Below are positions 8,942 to 17,218 of a DNA stretch of 64,000 bases, piece by piece. Numbering within the stretch: the stretch's first letter is position 1; each line of letters opens with the position of its first letter. The notes below the pieces were generated by a model. The model was not told where the DNA came from and did not search any database. It saw only the letters and a list, made by a program, of their open reading frames with translations. The stretch comes from Glycomyces buryatensis. GTDB lineage: Bacteria > Actinomycetota > Actinomycetes > Mycobacteriales > Micromonosporaceae. The stretch spans positions 36,145 to 100,144 of the forward strand of contig NZ_STGY01000055.1 in assembly GCF_004912275.1 (NCBI RefSeq). The letters are read 5' to 3'. A program made the translations under genes and the position numbers.

Positions 8942-9025
8942 TCAGGACACCTTGGGCGGGTAGGCGATGTCGTCGCGGGAGCCGAGATAGTCGACCTTCG
9001 CCCGGACCTGCTCGAAGTCGGTGCG
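8942..9025 (-). pseudogene. Fragment resembling the N-terminus of the SUKH-like gene at 5881-6564
   Basis: Reading the minus strand gives DFEQVRAKVDYL and then GSRDDIAYPPKVS and a stop. This matches ELESIKTKVDYL at the N-terminus of the 5881-6564 product. At the DNA level the two share an identical 16-mer (8985-9000 and 6521-6536). There is no start codon in the fragment and the reading frame ends at once, so it looks like a decayed partial duplicate. The short length limits confidence. Confidence 0.4.
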
Positions 9026-9039
9026 AATAGGGGCCGGCG

Positions 9040-9558
9040 TCAGGCCGCCCAGGCCTTGGCCTCGCCTGCCCAGTAGGACTGGGTCTCGTCCTGGCCGACT
9101 TGCGGATCTATCTCGTTGGCGCGGCGCAGGAAGGCCGCCAAAGCCAGATCCGCCTCCTCGTCGTTGTCGATCATGTACCGCTCCATCCGAAGGTGGTACA
9201 TCCGCCACGAGATCTCCACATATGACGCTGCGGAGGAGTTCAGGAACGAGCGCCTGCCGTTGCGCCTGGAGACCCCTTGCACCGCACCGGTTCCCGGGGC
9301 CGCAAAGACGTCGAGGATGCGCAGGCGCCCCAGCAGGTAGCCCATGACCTCGTCATCCCTCTTTACCGCCTCGGCCGGCGGCGACGCCTCCGGCAGATAC
9401 TTCATGATCGGAATCCTCGGCAGCCCGAAATCCAGCAGCGCCCGCCGATCGGGCTCGGGAACCTGCCACCCGGAGACCGCGGACGCAGGCGGAATCACCT
9501 GGTCGTCGGGATCGACGAGTTCGGCGATCGGATCATTGAGAATGCGGTCGAGCTGCAT
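9040..9558 (-). CDS. SUKH-4-like immunity protein (putative)
   Basis: The 172-residue cytosolic protein has an early LPRIPIMKYLP segment and a late FLNSSAASYVEISWRMYHLRMERY segment, the layout of SUKH-4 family proteins (FVNSSLEAF... then a W/Y-rich helix). The family is commonly encoded next to polymorphic toxins as immunity proteins. No toxin is directly adjacent here; the nearest candidates are the type VII-like cluster at 9.9-12.5 kb and the CdiA-type toxin at 18 kb. The family placement is by pattern and is moderate. Confidence 0.55.
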   Translation of the reverse strand: MQLDRILNDPIAELVDPDDQVIPPASAVSGWQVPEPDRRALLDFGLPRIPIMKYLPEASPPAEAVKRDDEVMGYLLGRLRILDVFAAPGTGAVQGVSRRNGRRSFLNSSAASYVEISWRMYHLRMERYMIDNDEEADLALAAFLRRANEIDPQVGQDETQSYWAGEAKAWAA

Positions 9559-9826
9559 CGGTGACTCCTAGTCGGCTCGGCGATGACGGTCGACCGTCAG
9601 CCGGATGTCATGTTCTCGTAGACGGCTGCGAGTCATTCATGAAGGCCAGAGATGTTGCAACGCAATGCCATTGAACTCTGCTGTGTCCATTGATGAAGCT
9701 GTGCCGGAATTTTTCTTATCGCCGCGGCAACATGGCAGGCGAGTGGGTGAAAGTAAAGGCTGCTTCGGCATTTTTCTGGGTTGCAAGAACGGGCTTCAAG
9801 ACGACCCCGCTAGTCGGAAAGCAAGC

Positions 9827-9861
9827 AGTGCGGCGCGCGATCAATGATCGCACGCCGCACT
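9827..9861 (-). terminator. Terminator of the PPE/WXG-like gene
   Basis: A long hairpin (9-bp outer stem 9827-9835 with 9853-9861, 6-bp inner stem GCGATC/GATCGC, one mismatch between) lies 18 nt beyond the stop at 9879. On the minus strand it is followed by a moderately T-rich stretch. The rest of the 9559-9878 gap shows no convincing gene. Confidence 0.7.
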
Positions 9862-9878
9862 GGTTTGCTTGTCGCCGT

Positions 9879-11489
9879 TTACTTCAGCGGGTCGTTGTCG
9901 TCTTCGAAGCGGGCCAGGCCCCAGATGTCTTCGTCTTCGATGAGCCAGGTGCCGGAGTCGAACTCTTCGTCCTCGCCGGTGCCGCCGGCGCCCCCTCGGC
10001 CGCCGCCCATCATGCCGCCGCCTCCGGCTCGGCCTCCCGCAGCGCCCGCGCCGCGGCCTCCAGCGCCCATGCCGCCTGCCCGGCCGCCCATGCCGCCGCC
10101 GCGGCCCGCACCGGCTCCGGAACCTGCGCCCATGCCACCGGCACCGCCGAAGAGGCCCGCGCCGGCGCCACCGCCCATGCCGCCGCTACCGCCGCCAGTT
10201 CCGGGGCCGCCACCGGGTGCCGTGGGAGCCAATGTGCCTGGGCCGCCACCGCCGCCCGAGGCGAGACCGCCGCCGAGGTCATCGGGGTCTTCACCCGCCT
10301 CAGACGACCACGGGTTCTCGGAATCGAGGCCGGTGCTGGGGGTGCTGCCCGAGCCACCGGAACCGCCGGGGCCGGAGATGTCGGTCAAGTTCTCCGGCGG
10401 GACATAGGAGTCCGAGCCGGTGCCCATGCTGCCGGGCGACTGCGGCGCGGAGCCGCCATCGGTGCCCGGCCAGGCCGGGGTGTCGCCGTCGTTGAACGCG
10501 GTGTCTTCCGAAGGGTCGGCGACCGGCTGGATCGCAGCGACCTCGAACTCGGTGGATTGCTGGCGCGAGACCACATCGTTGTCGATCTCGGAGGCCTTGG
10601 CCTGGTACTCCGTCGAGCCGTCGGCGTTCTTGTCCGCGACGGCCGCGTCGGCGTATTCGTCGGCGTCTTTGTTCGCGGCCTGCTCGGCGTTCATGCCGGG
10701 CGGGAGGGTGTCGGGGTTCTCGGTGTACTCGGTGAGTCGGGTCTGGTACTCCTCTTCGCGCTCTTCGCGAATGCTGTCGAAGACGGTCGGGTCGAGCCCG
10801 GCCTTGTCGACGGCGGCCTGGGCCTCTTCGTCCTCCGAGATATCGCACGCGTCGTTGAAGGGAACACGGCTGTGCAGCCGGTGGGCGCAGCCCGAGTGTT
10901 CCTCCAAATAGAAGAGGGGAGCCGGGTAGGCAATTCTGTTGCTGCCCTGCTGGCCGGCGACCGTCTCTTGCTTCTCACGGAGCTGGCCGACCACGCCGCC
11001 CGCGCCGTCCTCGCCGATCGCGTCCACCATCGCGTCGACATTGGTGATGACGATGTCGACCTGCTCGGTCAGGGCTTCGTAGTCGGACCCGGTCCACTCA
11101 TTGCCCAGATCGACGGTGGCCTCTTTGACCTTCGACTTGATGGTCTCGATCTTGCCTTTGAAAGTAGCCCAGTGATTGGCGATCGTTTCGAAGGCGTAGG
11201 CATCAGGGTTATCCGGGCGAAGCGCATTCACCATGCCTTTGACGGTCTCGCCGGGAGGCATGGCGACTTCTCCGCGCATGGTCTCGAAATCGGATTCAGT
11301 CTGGCCCATGACGGGAACCGCGGACATGAGCTTGACCCAGGCTCGTTCAGCCTCGGTCACCTGAGCATTGGTGCACCCGTCACCATCGCAGGAGGGGCTT
11401 GGGAGGAGCCCTTCGATGACGCTGTTGATGTCATCAGTGCTCTTGCCCTCATCAACTGCGGTGTAGGTGGCTTCGTCTTCGTTGCTCAT
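9879..11489 (-). CDS. PPE/WXG100-like type VII secretion substrate with Gly-rich tail
   Basis: The 536-residue protein has a helical N-terminal half with a WTG motif (132-134) between helices, as in WXG100/PPE-type ESX substrates, a middle acidic linker, then a Gly/Ala/Met-rich low-complexity tail (about 395-505). It ends in the conserved-looking segment TWLIEDEDIWG...DDNDPLK, which is typical of actinobacterial PPE-domain relatives. There is no classical signal peptide. It is the last gene of a three-gene unit with an EspC-like protein and a lipoprotein, separated by only 6 nt from the latter. The export route is inferred to be ESX/type VII; the exporter is not in this window. Confidence 0.7.
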   Translation of the reverse strand: MSNEDEATYTAVDEGKSTDDINSVIEGLLPSPSCDGDGCTNAQVTEAERAWVKLMSAVPVMGQTESDFETMRGEVAMPPGETVKGMVNALRPDNPDAYAFETIANHWATFKGKIETIKSKVKEATVDLGNEWTGSDYEALTEQVDIVITNVDAMVDAIGEDGAGGVVGQLREKQETVAGQQGSNRIAYPAPLFYLEEHSGCAHRLHSRVPFNDACDISEDEEAQAAVDKAGLDPTVFDSIREEREEEYQTRLTEYTENPDTLPPGMNAEQAANKDADEYADAAVADKNADGSTEYQAKASEIDNDVVSRQQSTEFEVAAIQPVADPSEDTAFNDGDTPAWPGTDGGSAPQSPGSMGTGSDSYVPPENLTDISGPGGSGGSGSTPSTGLDSENPWSSEAGEDPDDLGGGLASGGGGGPGTLAPTAPGGGPGTGGGSGGMGGGAGAGLFGGAGGMGAGSGAGAGRGGGMGGRAGGMGAGGRGAGAAGGRAGGGGMMGGGRGGAGGTGEDEEFDSGTWLIEDEDIWGLARFEDDNDPLK

Positions 11490-11495
11490 TGGGGG

Positions 11496-12200
11496 TTACT
11501 CCTCGAACTTCGCAGCGATTTCGGAATTGAGGCCCGGAAGGTATTCTTCGGTCACGAAGGGGGCGTACTCATCCAGGGTGAAGTTGTAGACGGGAGCGTC
11601 CTCTCCGCCGGGGTCGTTGTCAACGTAGGTGAAGAACTCGATTACCCAGTTCCCTTGCTGGCCCCAGCTATTGACCGTCTGTCCGAATTCGGTATATCCG
11701 CTCCAGAAATAGCTCTCGGTCCACTCACCCCCGAGTTCACCTTCTTGTACGTCGGTGTACTCGGTTCCACCGTCGCCGGGTTCGAAACCGTCAACCAATG
11801 ATTGGTACTCATCGGCGGCTTCTTGATCGGTTTCGAAAGGAAGCAGGGTCAGTTGGGCCCTGGCGTTCGCAGAGCCGGGGAGGTGGAACTGGCCGCGACA
11901 GGCCGGAAGTTCACCTTCGTTGTTCGGAACCATCCCGCCTTCGACGACTTCCTCGACGCCGATGTAGTCCTGGTACGGCTGGAGGTCTTCGAAGATTTCG
12001 CATCCGGTGCCCCATGAAGTCATGGCGCCGTAGACCTCTGCTTGGGTCACACCCGGATACACGCTTTCCGCACGGTCGCCTCCTCCGTCGGAGTTGCCGC
12101 CGTTGCTGTCGTCGCCGCCTCCGAGGGCGTTGCAGCCCGTCAGGAGCAGAACTGCGGCGCCGAGTGCGGCGGCGGTCTTGACGAGTCGATGGGTTCGCAT
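11496..12200 (-). CDS. Lipoprotein of type VII cluster (DUF3558-like)
   Basis: The 234-residue protein has a signal peptide with lipobox LTGC (cysteine 23), followed by a Gly/Asp-rich linker. The mature domain has an early cysteine (TGCEIFEDLQPYQ) and a later one (ACRGQF), followed by a pattern of alternating strands and a helix (FETDQEAADEYQSLVDGF), resembling DUF3558-type lipoproteins that often accompany ESX substrates. It lies 21 nt after the EspC-like gene and 6 nt before the PPE-like gene, so all three are probably co-expressed. Confidence 0.7.
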   Translation of the reverse strand: MRTHRLVKTAAALGAAVLLLTGCNALGGGDDSNGGNSDGGGDRAESVYPGVTQAEVYGAMTSWGTGCEIFEDLQPYQDYIGVEEVVEGGMVPNNEGELPACRGQFHLPGSANARAQLTLLPFETDQEAADEYQSLVDGFEPGDGGTEYTDVQEGELGGEWTESYFWSGYTEFGQTVNSWGQQGNWVIEFFTYVDNDPGGEDAPVYNFTLDEYAPFVTEEYLPGLNSEIAAKFEE

Positions 12201-12221
12201 CGGATTCAGGTTCTCCCGGGA

Positions 12222-12539
12222 TCAGCCGTCTTGGTTGTTGACATCGGAGGTCGTCAGAGCCTCGGACTCGTCGCTGTCGTCGGCCGAGGCCGTGACCGCG
12301 TCGGACAGGCCCTCAAGGGCTTCGATCAGCTTCTGGGTATTGGTCCACATGGTCTGGTGGAACTCGTTGTAGCTGCTGCGTGCGGAGGGGGCGTTGTCGA
12401 GCACGCCGAAGGCGGGCATTTTGCCCAGAGCGCCTTCGGGTTCGAGCATGGGGGCGAGTTCGTCTCGAGCGGTTTCGAGGTGAGGCTTGACTGCCTCTGT
12501 GAACTCGCGCATGGCTTCAGAATCGATTTTTCTCGCCAC
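12222..12539 (-). CDS. Small EspC/WXG100-like helical protein
   Basis: The product is 105 residues, predicted all-helical, with no signal peptide. The segment SSYNEFHQTMWTNTQKLIEALEGLSDAV matches the second helix of EspC/ESX-1-secreted small proteins, although the exact W-x-G turn is not present. The acidic C-terminal tail is unstructured. As first gene of the minus-strand unit 12539-9879 it is probably the small partner of the PPE-like protein. Confidence 0.6.
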   Translation of the reverse strand: MARKIDSEAMREFTEAVKPHLETARDELAPMLEPEGALGKMPAFGVLDNAPSARSSYNEFHQTMWTNTQKLIEALEGLSDAVTASADDSDESEALTTSDVNNQDG

Positions 12540-12757
12540 GGGGGTTTCTCCTCAAGGAGCGCAGTGTATTTGGGACCTGACCTCGATGGTATCGGACCGG
12601 CGCAATTCACACGGAGCGCCCGAAGCCGGACATGAGGGTGGCCGCGTCTCTAGACGGATCTGGACGCGAGGGCGCGCCTTATTGGTCCGCTGAGCCGTGG
12701 CCGTTTAGACTTGTCGTGCGTGCTATGAGCACGAAATTCAGATAAGTGAATATCAGC

Positions 12758-12799
12758 GGCGGCCCGCCGCAACGTCGCTAAACAAGCTGGCGGGCCGCC
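12758..12799. terminator. Hairpin in the 12540-12825 intergenic region
   Basis: An 11-bp perfect stem (12758-12768 with 12789-12799, GGCGGCCCGCC type) has a 20-nt loop and no T run. It lies between the divergent ESX-like unit and the plus-strand pair starting at 12826. It could be a terminator of an unseen transcript or a leader structure. I see nothing else convincing in the gap. Confidence 0.35.
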
Positions 12800-12825
12800 T
12801 CCTTCACCAGAGAGGCGTACCTCCC

Positions 12826-13746
12826 GTGGCATATATCAGCCTACTCGAAAACAGGCCTGAGTCTGTAGACGGAAACCCCTCGGGCGTCGCGTGGAACGTG
12901 ATCGTTCCGCCCTGGACGCTCCCCCCGAGGAACCCGGCGGCGTTCCGCGCGAAGATCGCCGCGCTCAACCCCAAGCCGAGCCCCAGCCCGCAATGCTCCG
13001 ACCAGCGACTCAACCCTCGCCCCAACCGGCGTTTCGGCCCCCGGGCCATGCAACGCCCCGATCTGCCGAGCCTCGGTCGTCTGCGGGAGGCGGCGTTCGA
13101 CCGCTTCATGGAGGGTTCGGCCGACCTTGCCCAGGCACACCACACGGAGATGGACCCCGGCCGCTGGGAACGGGCCTGGACGAGCCTGAGGGAGGGTCGG
13201 ATCTGGCGGGCCCTCAAGACTGCCTGCGGCCGGGACCGCAAAGGAACCCAGAGTCGCGCGGCAGCGGCGGAACCGCTGAATCGGTCTGCCGCACAACAAG
13301 TCCGCGCCGCGCGGTTCGCCGACGCCCTGGGCGGAGCCCGCCGCGCCCGACAAGAGCACGCCACCGCCATCAGCGACGCCGAACCCGAAGGTCAAGGGCG
13401 CCTGAGGGGTAGCGGCGGCTGGCTCTCTGGGCCTGGACTCGACAACGTGCCCGGCGGCACTGTCGCAAACACCGGAGGTGATCCCGACACCGGAGATGAG
13501 GTGGCACCCGACTACGAAGGCCTCACGCCCCCAACGGAACCGCCCGAACCGTCCAAGACCGTCCACACCGCCGAGGAAACGGCCCGCAACCCGCACGCCC
13601 CGGGTTTCCACACAGCACCCGACGGCACGCACTACCTGAATTTCCCGCTCCAGACCACCGCCCGCGCCGCCGCCATCAAGGTCACCGACCTGATGCGGGC
13701 CGGGGCCGCCCTCGGAGCGCTCATGGACAGAGGGGCCACGGCATGA
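12826..13746 (+). CDS. Hypothetical protein
   Basis: I do not recognise this protein (up to 306 aa from a GTG at 12826; an internal ATG at 13048 is an alternative). It is rich in Arg, Ala and Pro, has no membrane segment or signal peptide, and ends in an ordered-looking segment (GTHYLNFPLQTTARAAAIKVTDLMRAG). The plus strand is preferred over long antisense frames because its stop overlaps the next gene in an ATGA arrangement. The first half is low-complexity and may be mis-started. Confidence 0.45.
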   Translation: MAYISLLENRPESVDGNPSGVAWNVIVPPWTLPPRNPAAFRAKIAALNPKPSPSPQCSDQRLNPRPNRRFGPRAMQRPDLPSLGRLREAAFDRFMEGSADLAQAHHTEMDPGRWERAWTSLREGRIWRALKTACGRDRKGTQSRAAAAEPLNRSAAQQVRAARFADALGGARRARQEHATAISDAEPEGQGRLRGSGGWLSGPGLDNVPGGTVANTGGDPDTGDEVAPDYEGLTPPTEPPEPSKTVHTAEETARNPHAPGFHTAPDGTHYLNFPLQTTARAAAIKVTDLMRAGAALGALMDRGATA

Positions 13747-14033
13747 GACTCCACGCCGTCATCGATGAGGCCGGACTCCCGGTCCTCGGCATCGAAACGA
13801 TCGACAATCGAAAGGTCCAATACTCCTGGCCCATCGGCCAAGACCGCCTCCGCCTACTCTTCGTAGACCTGATCCCCGCCACCATCGGCTCGATCACCGG
13901 CCTCCAAACCCGCTGCCCGCGACTCCACGTCTCCGAACCGCTCCACCGAGAATGGGCCGAATCCCAAACCGATCACCTGAAATCCGAAGCAATCCGCCTC
14001 TGGCACACCACCTTCCGCCACTGCGAAGGCTGA
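13743..14033 (+). CDS. Small hypothetical protein coupled to the upstream gene
   Basis: The product is 96 residues, soluble and unrecognised. Its start overlaps the stop of the upstream gene by 4 nt (ATGA), indicating translational coupling. It shows an alternating-strand N-terminus (LHAVIDEAGLPVLGIETIDNRK) and an amphipathic helical C-terminus. Nothing in it suggests a function. Confidence 0.5.
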   Translation: MRLHAVIDEAGLPVLGIETIDNRKVQYSWPIGQDRLRLLFVDLIPATIGSITGLQTRCPRLHVSEPLHREWAESQTDHLKSEAIRLWHTTFRHCEG

Positions 14034-14151
14034 GAGGAGACGAGATCTCGGTACGCCCTCGAACTGGAGAAGCTTCTGGTCCGGGGGCACCGTGAATGGC
14101 GTTGGCCACGTAGATTCGGGTCGAACAATCAATCGCCCAGGAAGAAGAGAC

Positions 14152-14802
14152 GTGCTTGACCCTCGATACCCATCGCAGACACCTGCCCGCATACCGATCG
14201 CGATTGCCCTGATCCAGTTCGCAGTCTTCTTCATCGCGCTGTCGCCGCTGGCACTCGTCCCGCTAATGCAAGCCGACGCGACCTACTACTTCGAGACCTG
14301 GATCGAGCCTGAACCTGGCGACACCGCCACTCAATACATGCTGGAACACAGCTACGTTGAGCTGGGACTCATCGGCGTCGGTGTGGTGCTCCTGCTCGTC
14401 TTGGCCATCGTCTCGGCAGTCGGATTGCACAAAGGCAAGCGCTCCGCCCGCATCCTGACCGCAATTTGGGTAGGCATCCTGGTTGTGGGCGCGATCGGGT
14501 GGGAGAGCTGGGTCTGGATCTGGAGCTCAAGCCTCGGCGAGGACCTGGAGTCGGCCTCCGCCGGCAAATTCTCGGGGGCGCAGTACTACATGGACGCGCT
14601 TGATCTGAATATCCCTGTGGCCGCAGCGACGCTCGTATTGGCCCTGCTCGTCTTCATCCTCGTATTGACACCCGCTGTGCGGAGGTGGACTCCCAAGCGG
14701 AGCTACGTCGTGTTCGCCGGGCAGCAAGCGCCCACGGCAGGCGCACAATTCGGTCCGCCGCAACAGGCCCAATTCCCACCCTCGGACCAGAGGCAGTTTT
14801 AG
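14152..14802 (+). CDS. Four-helix membrane protein, unknown
   Basis: I choose the GTG at 14152 because AGGAAGAAG lies 7-8 nt upstream; an ATG at 14092 would add 20 unlikely residues. The 216-residue protein has four hydrophobic helices (in the numbering from 14152: about 15-35, 65-90, 100-120 and 155-175) and a Pro/Gln-rich cytosolic tail (PPQQAQFPPSDQRQF). The layout resembles many small actinobacterial membrane proteins with a Q/P-rich tail. Function unknown. Confidence 0.65.
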   Translation: MLDPRYPSQTPARIPIAIALIQFAVFFIALSPLALVPLMQADATYYFETWIEPEPGDTATQYMLEHSYVELGLIGVGVVLLLVLAIVSAVGLHKGKRSARILTAIWVGILVVGAIGWESWVWIWSSSLGEDLESASAGKFSGAQYYMDALDLNIPVAAATLVLALLVFILVLTPAVRRWTPKRSYVVFAGQQAPTAGAQFGPPQQAQFPPSDQRQF

Positions 14803-14942
14803 CCCTTGATGCTTGCCGTCATGTCGAAGATTCGAAGAGCCGCAGCCCAGCACTCCCAAACCGGCCGGCCTCCTTGGCCCGCCATGGATGTGATGAGCTG
14901 TGGAAGCGATGAGCACTGATCAATCCGAGCCGGCTCGGAACC

Positions 14943-15316
14943 GTGACTCCGATGAACCCCTTGAGGAACCGCCCTCGAGCTCCGCGGCCTCCTGCCCTTT
15001 TCCTCGCCGGCCTGACCACGACCCTGCTCACGGCCGTCGCCGGACTCACCGGCGGCCACGAGGTCGATTACCGCGAAACCGTCTCGCCCTGGTTCCGGAG
15101 CATCTGGATCCTCCAACCCGACGTCGCCGCCATGGCCGGCGCCTTCAAGCTCCACGCGCTCATCGGCCTGACCCTCTTCGCGCTCTTCCCCTTCACTCGG
15201 CTCGTCCACGCCTTCAGCGCACCCGTCTGGTACCTCTTCCGCCCCTACGTCGTCTACAGGACCCGAGACCGGGAACCCACCCCGGCCTCCCGCCGGGCAC
15301 CCGAGGCTGGACGTAG
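14943..15316 (+). pseudogene. narI: C-terminal remnant of narI (nitrate reductase gamma subunit)
   Basis: The translated frame contains TVSPWFRSIWILQPDVA, FKLHALIGLTLFALFPFTRLVHAFSAP and YLFRPYVVYRTRD, which is the unmistakable end of NarI, the cytochrome b subunit of respiratory nitrate reductase. It retains the two C-terminal haem-ligand histidines (KLHAL and LVHAF) but lacks the first two-thirds of the protein and both N-terminal ligands. The frame has no stop until 15803, inside the next gene. narG, narH and narJ are not present here, so this is a decayed leftover or a recombination scar. Confidence 0.8.
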
Positions 15317-15402
15317 ATTCACCCGCTTCGGGGGAGTGCCGCGTGGAGGATTCGCTTTAGAATGGGGGACCCCCTTGTCTCCCAGCAGGAAGATGCCCCT
15401 CG

Positions 15403-16659
15403 ATGCTCGACGAGGCCATGCAGCGCATCCACGAGGCCAAGCGCACCAGGCAGACGGAGCTCGATCTCGCCGATCTGGACCTCACCCAATTGCCCGAAGA
15501 GGTCTGCGAGCTGACCGGGCTCACCAACCTCAACCTCATGGACAACCGGCTCACAGGGCTGCCCGAGTCGATCGGCAATCTCACGGGGCTGGTCGAGCTG
15601 ATCCTGTTCGACAACAGGCTGACTGCGCTTCCGGAGTCGATCGGGCGACTCGGCGCATTGACCAAGTTGGACCTCGGGAACAACCGGTTGACCGCACTGG
15701 TGGAAGCTGTCGGCGACCTCGCCACTCTCGAATGGCTCTACCTTTCCGGGAACGATCTGGAAGAACTGCCCGAGTCACTGTGCAACCTCGTCTCCCTGGT
15801 TGAAATCGACCTTCGCAGCAACGATCTCGAAGCGCTGCCCGAACCGATCGGCAATCTCGCGAGCCTGGCCGAACTCAACCTGCGGGGCAATGACCTCCGG
15901 TCGCTGCCCGAGTCGATCGGCGACCTGGCGCGGCTCGAGTTTCTGGATCTGAACGCCAACCGGCTGACATCACTGCCTGAATCCATCGGGGCGCTCGCCG
16001 CGCTCACCAATCTCGATCTCAACGGCAACCGGATCACCGAACTGCCCGACTCGATCGGCGAACTCAGGAAGCTGGAAGAGCTCGACGTGAGCTACAACCG
16101 ACTGGAGGCACTGCCGCAGAGCATCGGGAAGCTCACCGCCATCAAGAAGCTCACCGCCCGAAACAACGACCTCCTATCACTGCCGGAAACCCTCGGCAAC
16201 CTGGTCGCGCTCACCGAACTCGATCTCTGGGACTGCAGTATCGAAGCGCTGCCGGACACGATCGGGAATCTCACCGCGATCACCAGACTCGACCTGGGGT
16301 TCAACCGGCTTTCGGTGCTGCCAGACTCGATCGAAAACCTGACCGCCCTCACCGAGCTCGACCTCAGATTCAACCGGCTCTCGATGCTGCCGGACTCGAT
16401 CGGGAACCTCACCGAGCTCGAGACGCTGGATCTCGAAGGCAACCGGCTCTCAGCACTTCCGGACTCCATCGGAGGCCTCACGGCACTCACGCAGCTCGAG
16501 GTCAAGCGCAATCAACTCAGTGTCCTGCCCGCGAGCCTGTCAGCAATCGGGGGGTTGAAGGAGCTTCTGGTCGAAGGGAACCCGTTCGCCCCCGAGGTGG
16601 CCGCCGCGGTTGCCAGCGGGCACGACGGCCTCATGGCCTTCCTCAAGGAAATTTCGTGA
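15403..16659 (+). CDS. Leucine-rich-repeat protein (ROCO-like LRR without GTPase)
   Basis: The 418-residue protein has a short helical cap (LDEAMQRIHEAKRTRQTELDLADL) and then about sixteen 23-residue repeats of the LPxSIGxLxxLxxLDLxxNxL type. It ends with NPFAPEVAAAVASGHDGLMAFL, the capping segment that in ROCO proteins precedes the Roc GTPase. No Roc-COR domain follows; the frame stops at 16659. There is no signal peptide, so it is probably a cytosolic protein-interaction scaffold. It lies directly after the narI remnant, consistent with an acquired segment. LRR identity is certain, role unknown. Confidence 0.9.
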   Translation: MLDEAMQRIHEAKRTRQTELDLADLDLTQLPEEVCELTGLTNLNLMDNRLTGLPESIGNLTGLVELILFDNRLTALPESIGRLGALTKLDLGNNRLTALVEAVGDLATLEWLYLSGNDLEELPESLCNLVSLVEIDLRSNDLEALPEPIGNLASLAELNLRGNDLRSLPESIGDLARLEFLDLNANRLTSLPESIGALAALTNLDLNGNRITELPDSIGELRKLEELDVSYNRLEALPQSIGKLTAIKKLTARNNDLLSLPETLGNLVALTELDLWDCSIEALPDTIGNLTAITRLDLGFNRLSVLPDSIENLTALTELDLRFNRLSMLPDSIGNLTELETLDLEGNRLSALPDSIGGLTALTQLEVKRNQLSVLPASLSAIGGLKELLVEGNPFAPEVAAAVASGHDGLMAFLKEIS

Positions 16660-16825
16660 TCGTTTGGCTTCAGCACCAAAATGATCGCGAATCTCGTTTC
16701 TGCTTCGCTATGCGCCCCAGCCCACCTCAACCAGGCGCTTCACACGATCGCGGAACTTGAACAAGCCCTGGCTCGCGGCGGTTCGCTGATGGTGAAAGCC
16801 CGAAGGCCTCAGGAACCGACCCTAT

Positions 16826-17218
16826 TCACCGCCATTCCGTGAAACGGCCGGGAAACGCCAGATTCCAATCGTCTTCTCCGACTTGTTCCACGATTTCCGC
16901 GAGCTGCCTTCTCACCTCGGGATGAGCCGCAAAGTACTCGTCGGGCAGTGAGAGGCAGGCCGCAAGGAGATCACCGGGGTACAGATCCCCTTCAACCATT
17001 GGAGTTCGCTGGAGATCGTGCAACGCGAAGGGCACGGTCCATGCAAGCGAAATCCGTTGGCCGATGAGCAGGCGAAGCTCCTCGGTCGACAGCTGCGATG
17101 CAGGTTTGGCGCGCGCCGCATGGCAATGACGGATGAGTCTGGTTGCGTCAGCGGAAGGCCGCGGCCAGCGGTCGTTCTCCAATTGCTCCAGGGACTCATG
17201 GATTTCGGTGCGGTTCAT
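16826..17218 (-). CDS. CdiI-family contact-dependent inhibition immunity protein
   Basis: The start at 17218 overlaps the upstream stop as ATGA. The 130-residue protein contains the pattern LSTEELRLLIGQRISLAWTV, then VEGDLYPGDLLAACLSLPDEYFAAHPE, which is characteristic of the CdiI_3-type immunity proteins found beside CdiA C-terminal nucleases. It is the last gene of the operon that carries a CdiA-type tRNase toxin at 18044-18736, two genes upstream of it, so it is a candidate antidote to that toxin or to a related one carried by competitors. Confidence 0.75.
   Translation of the reverse strand: MNRTEIHESLEQLENDRWPRPSADATRLIRHCHAARAKPASQLSTEELRLLIGQRISLAWTVPFALHDLQRTPMVEGDLYPGDLLAACLSLPDEYFAAHPEVRRQLAEIVEQVGEDDWNLAFPGRFTEWR

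Noticed and set aside
9690..11801. A 703-residue plus-strand frame opposite the PPE-like gene
   Set aside because: It lacks a plausible start and domains; the minus strand gives an ESX substrate with a Gly-rich tail in a conserved cluster.
12841..13632. A 263-residue minus-strand frame opposite the hypothetical gene at 12826
   Set aside because: It is Arg/Gly-rich with no domain, while the plus-strand frame is coupled to the next gene by an ATGA overlap.
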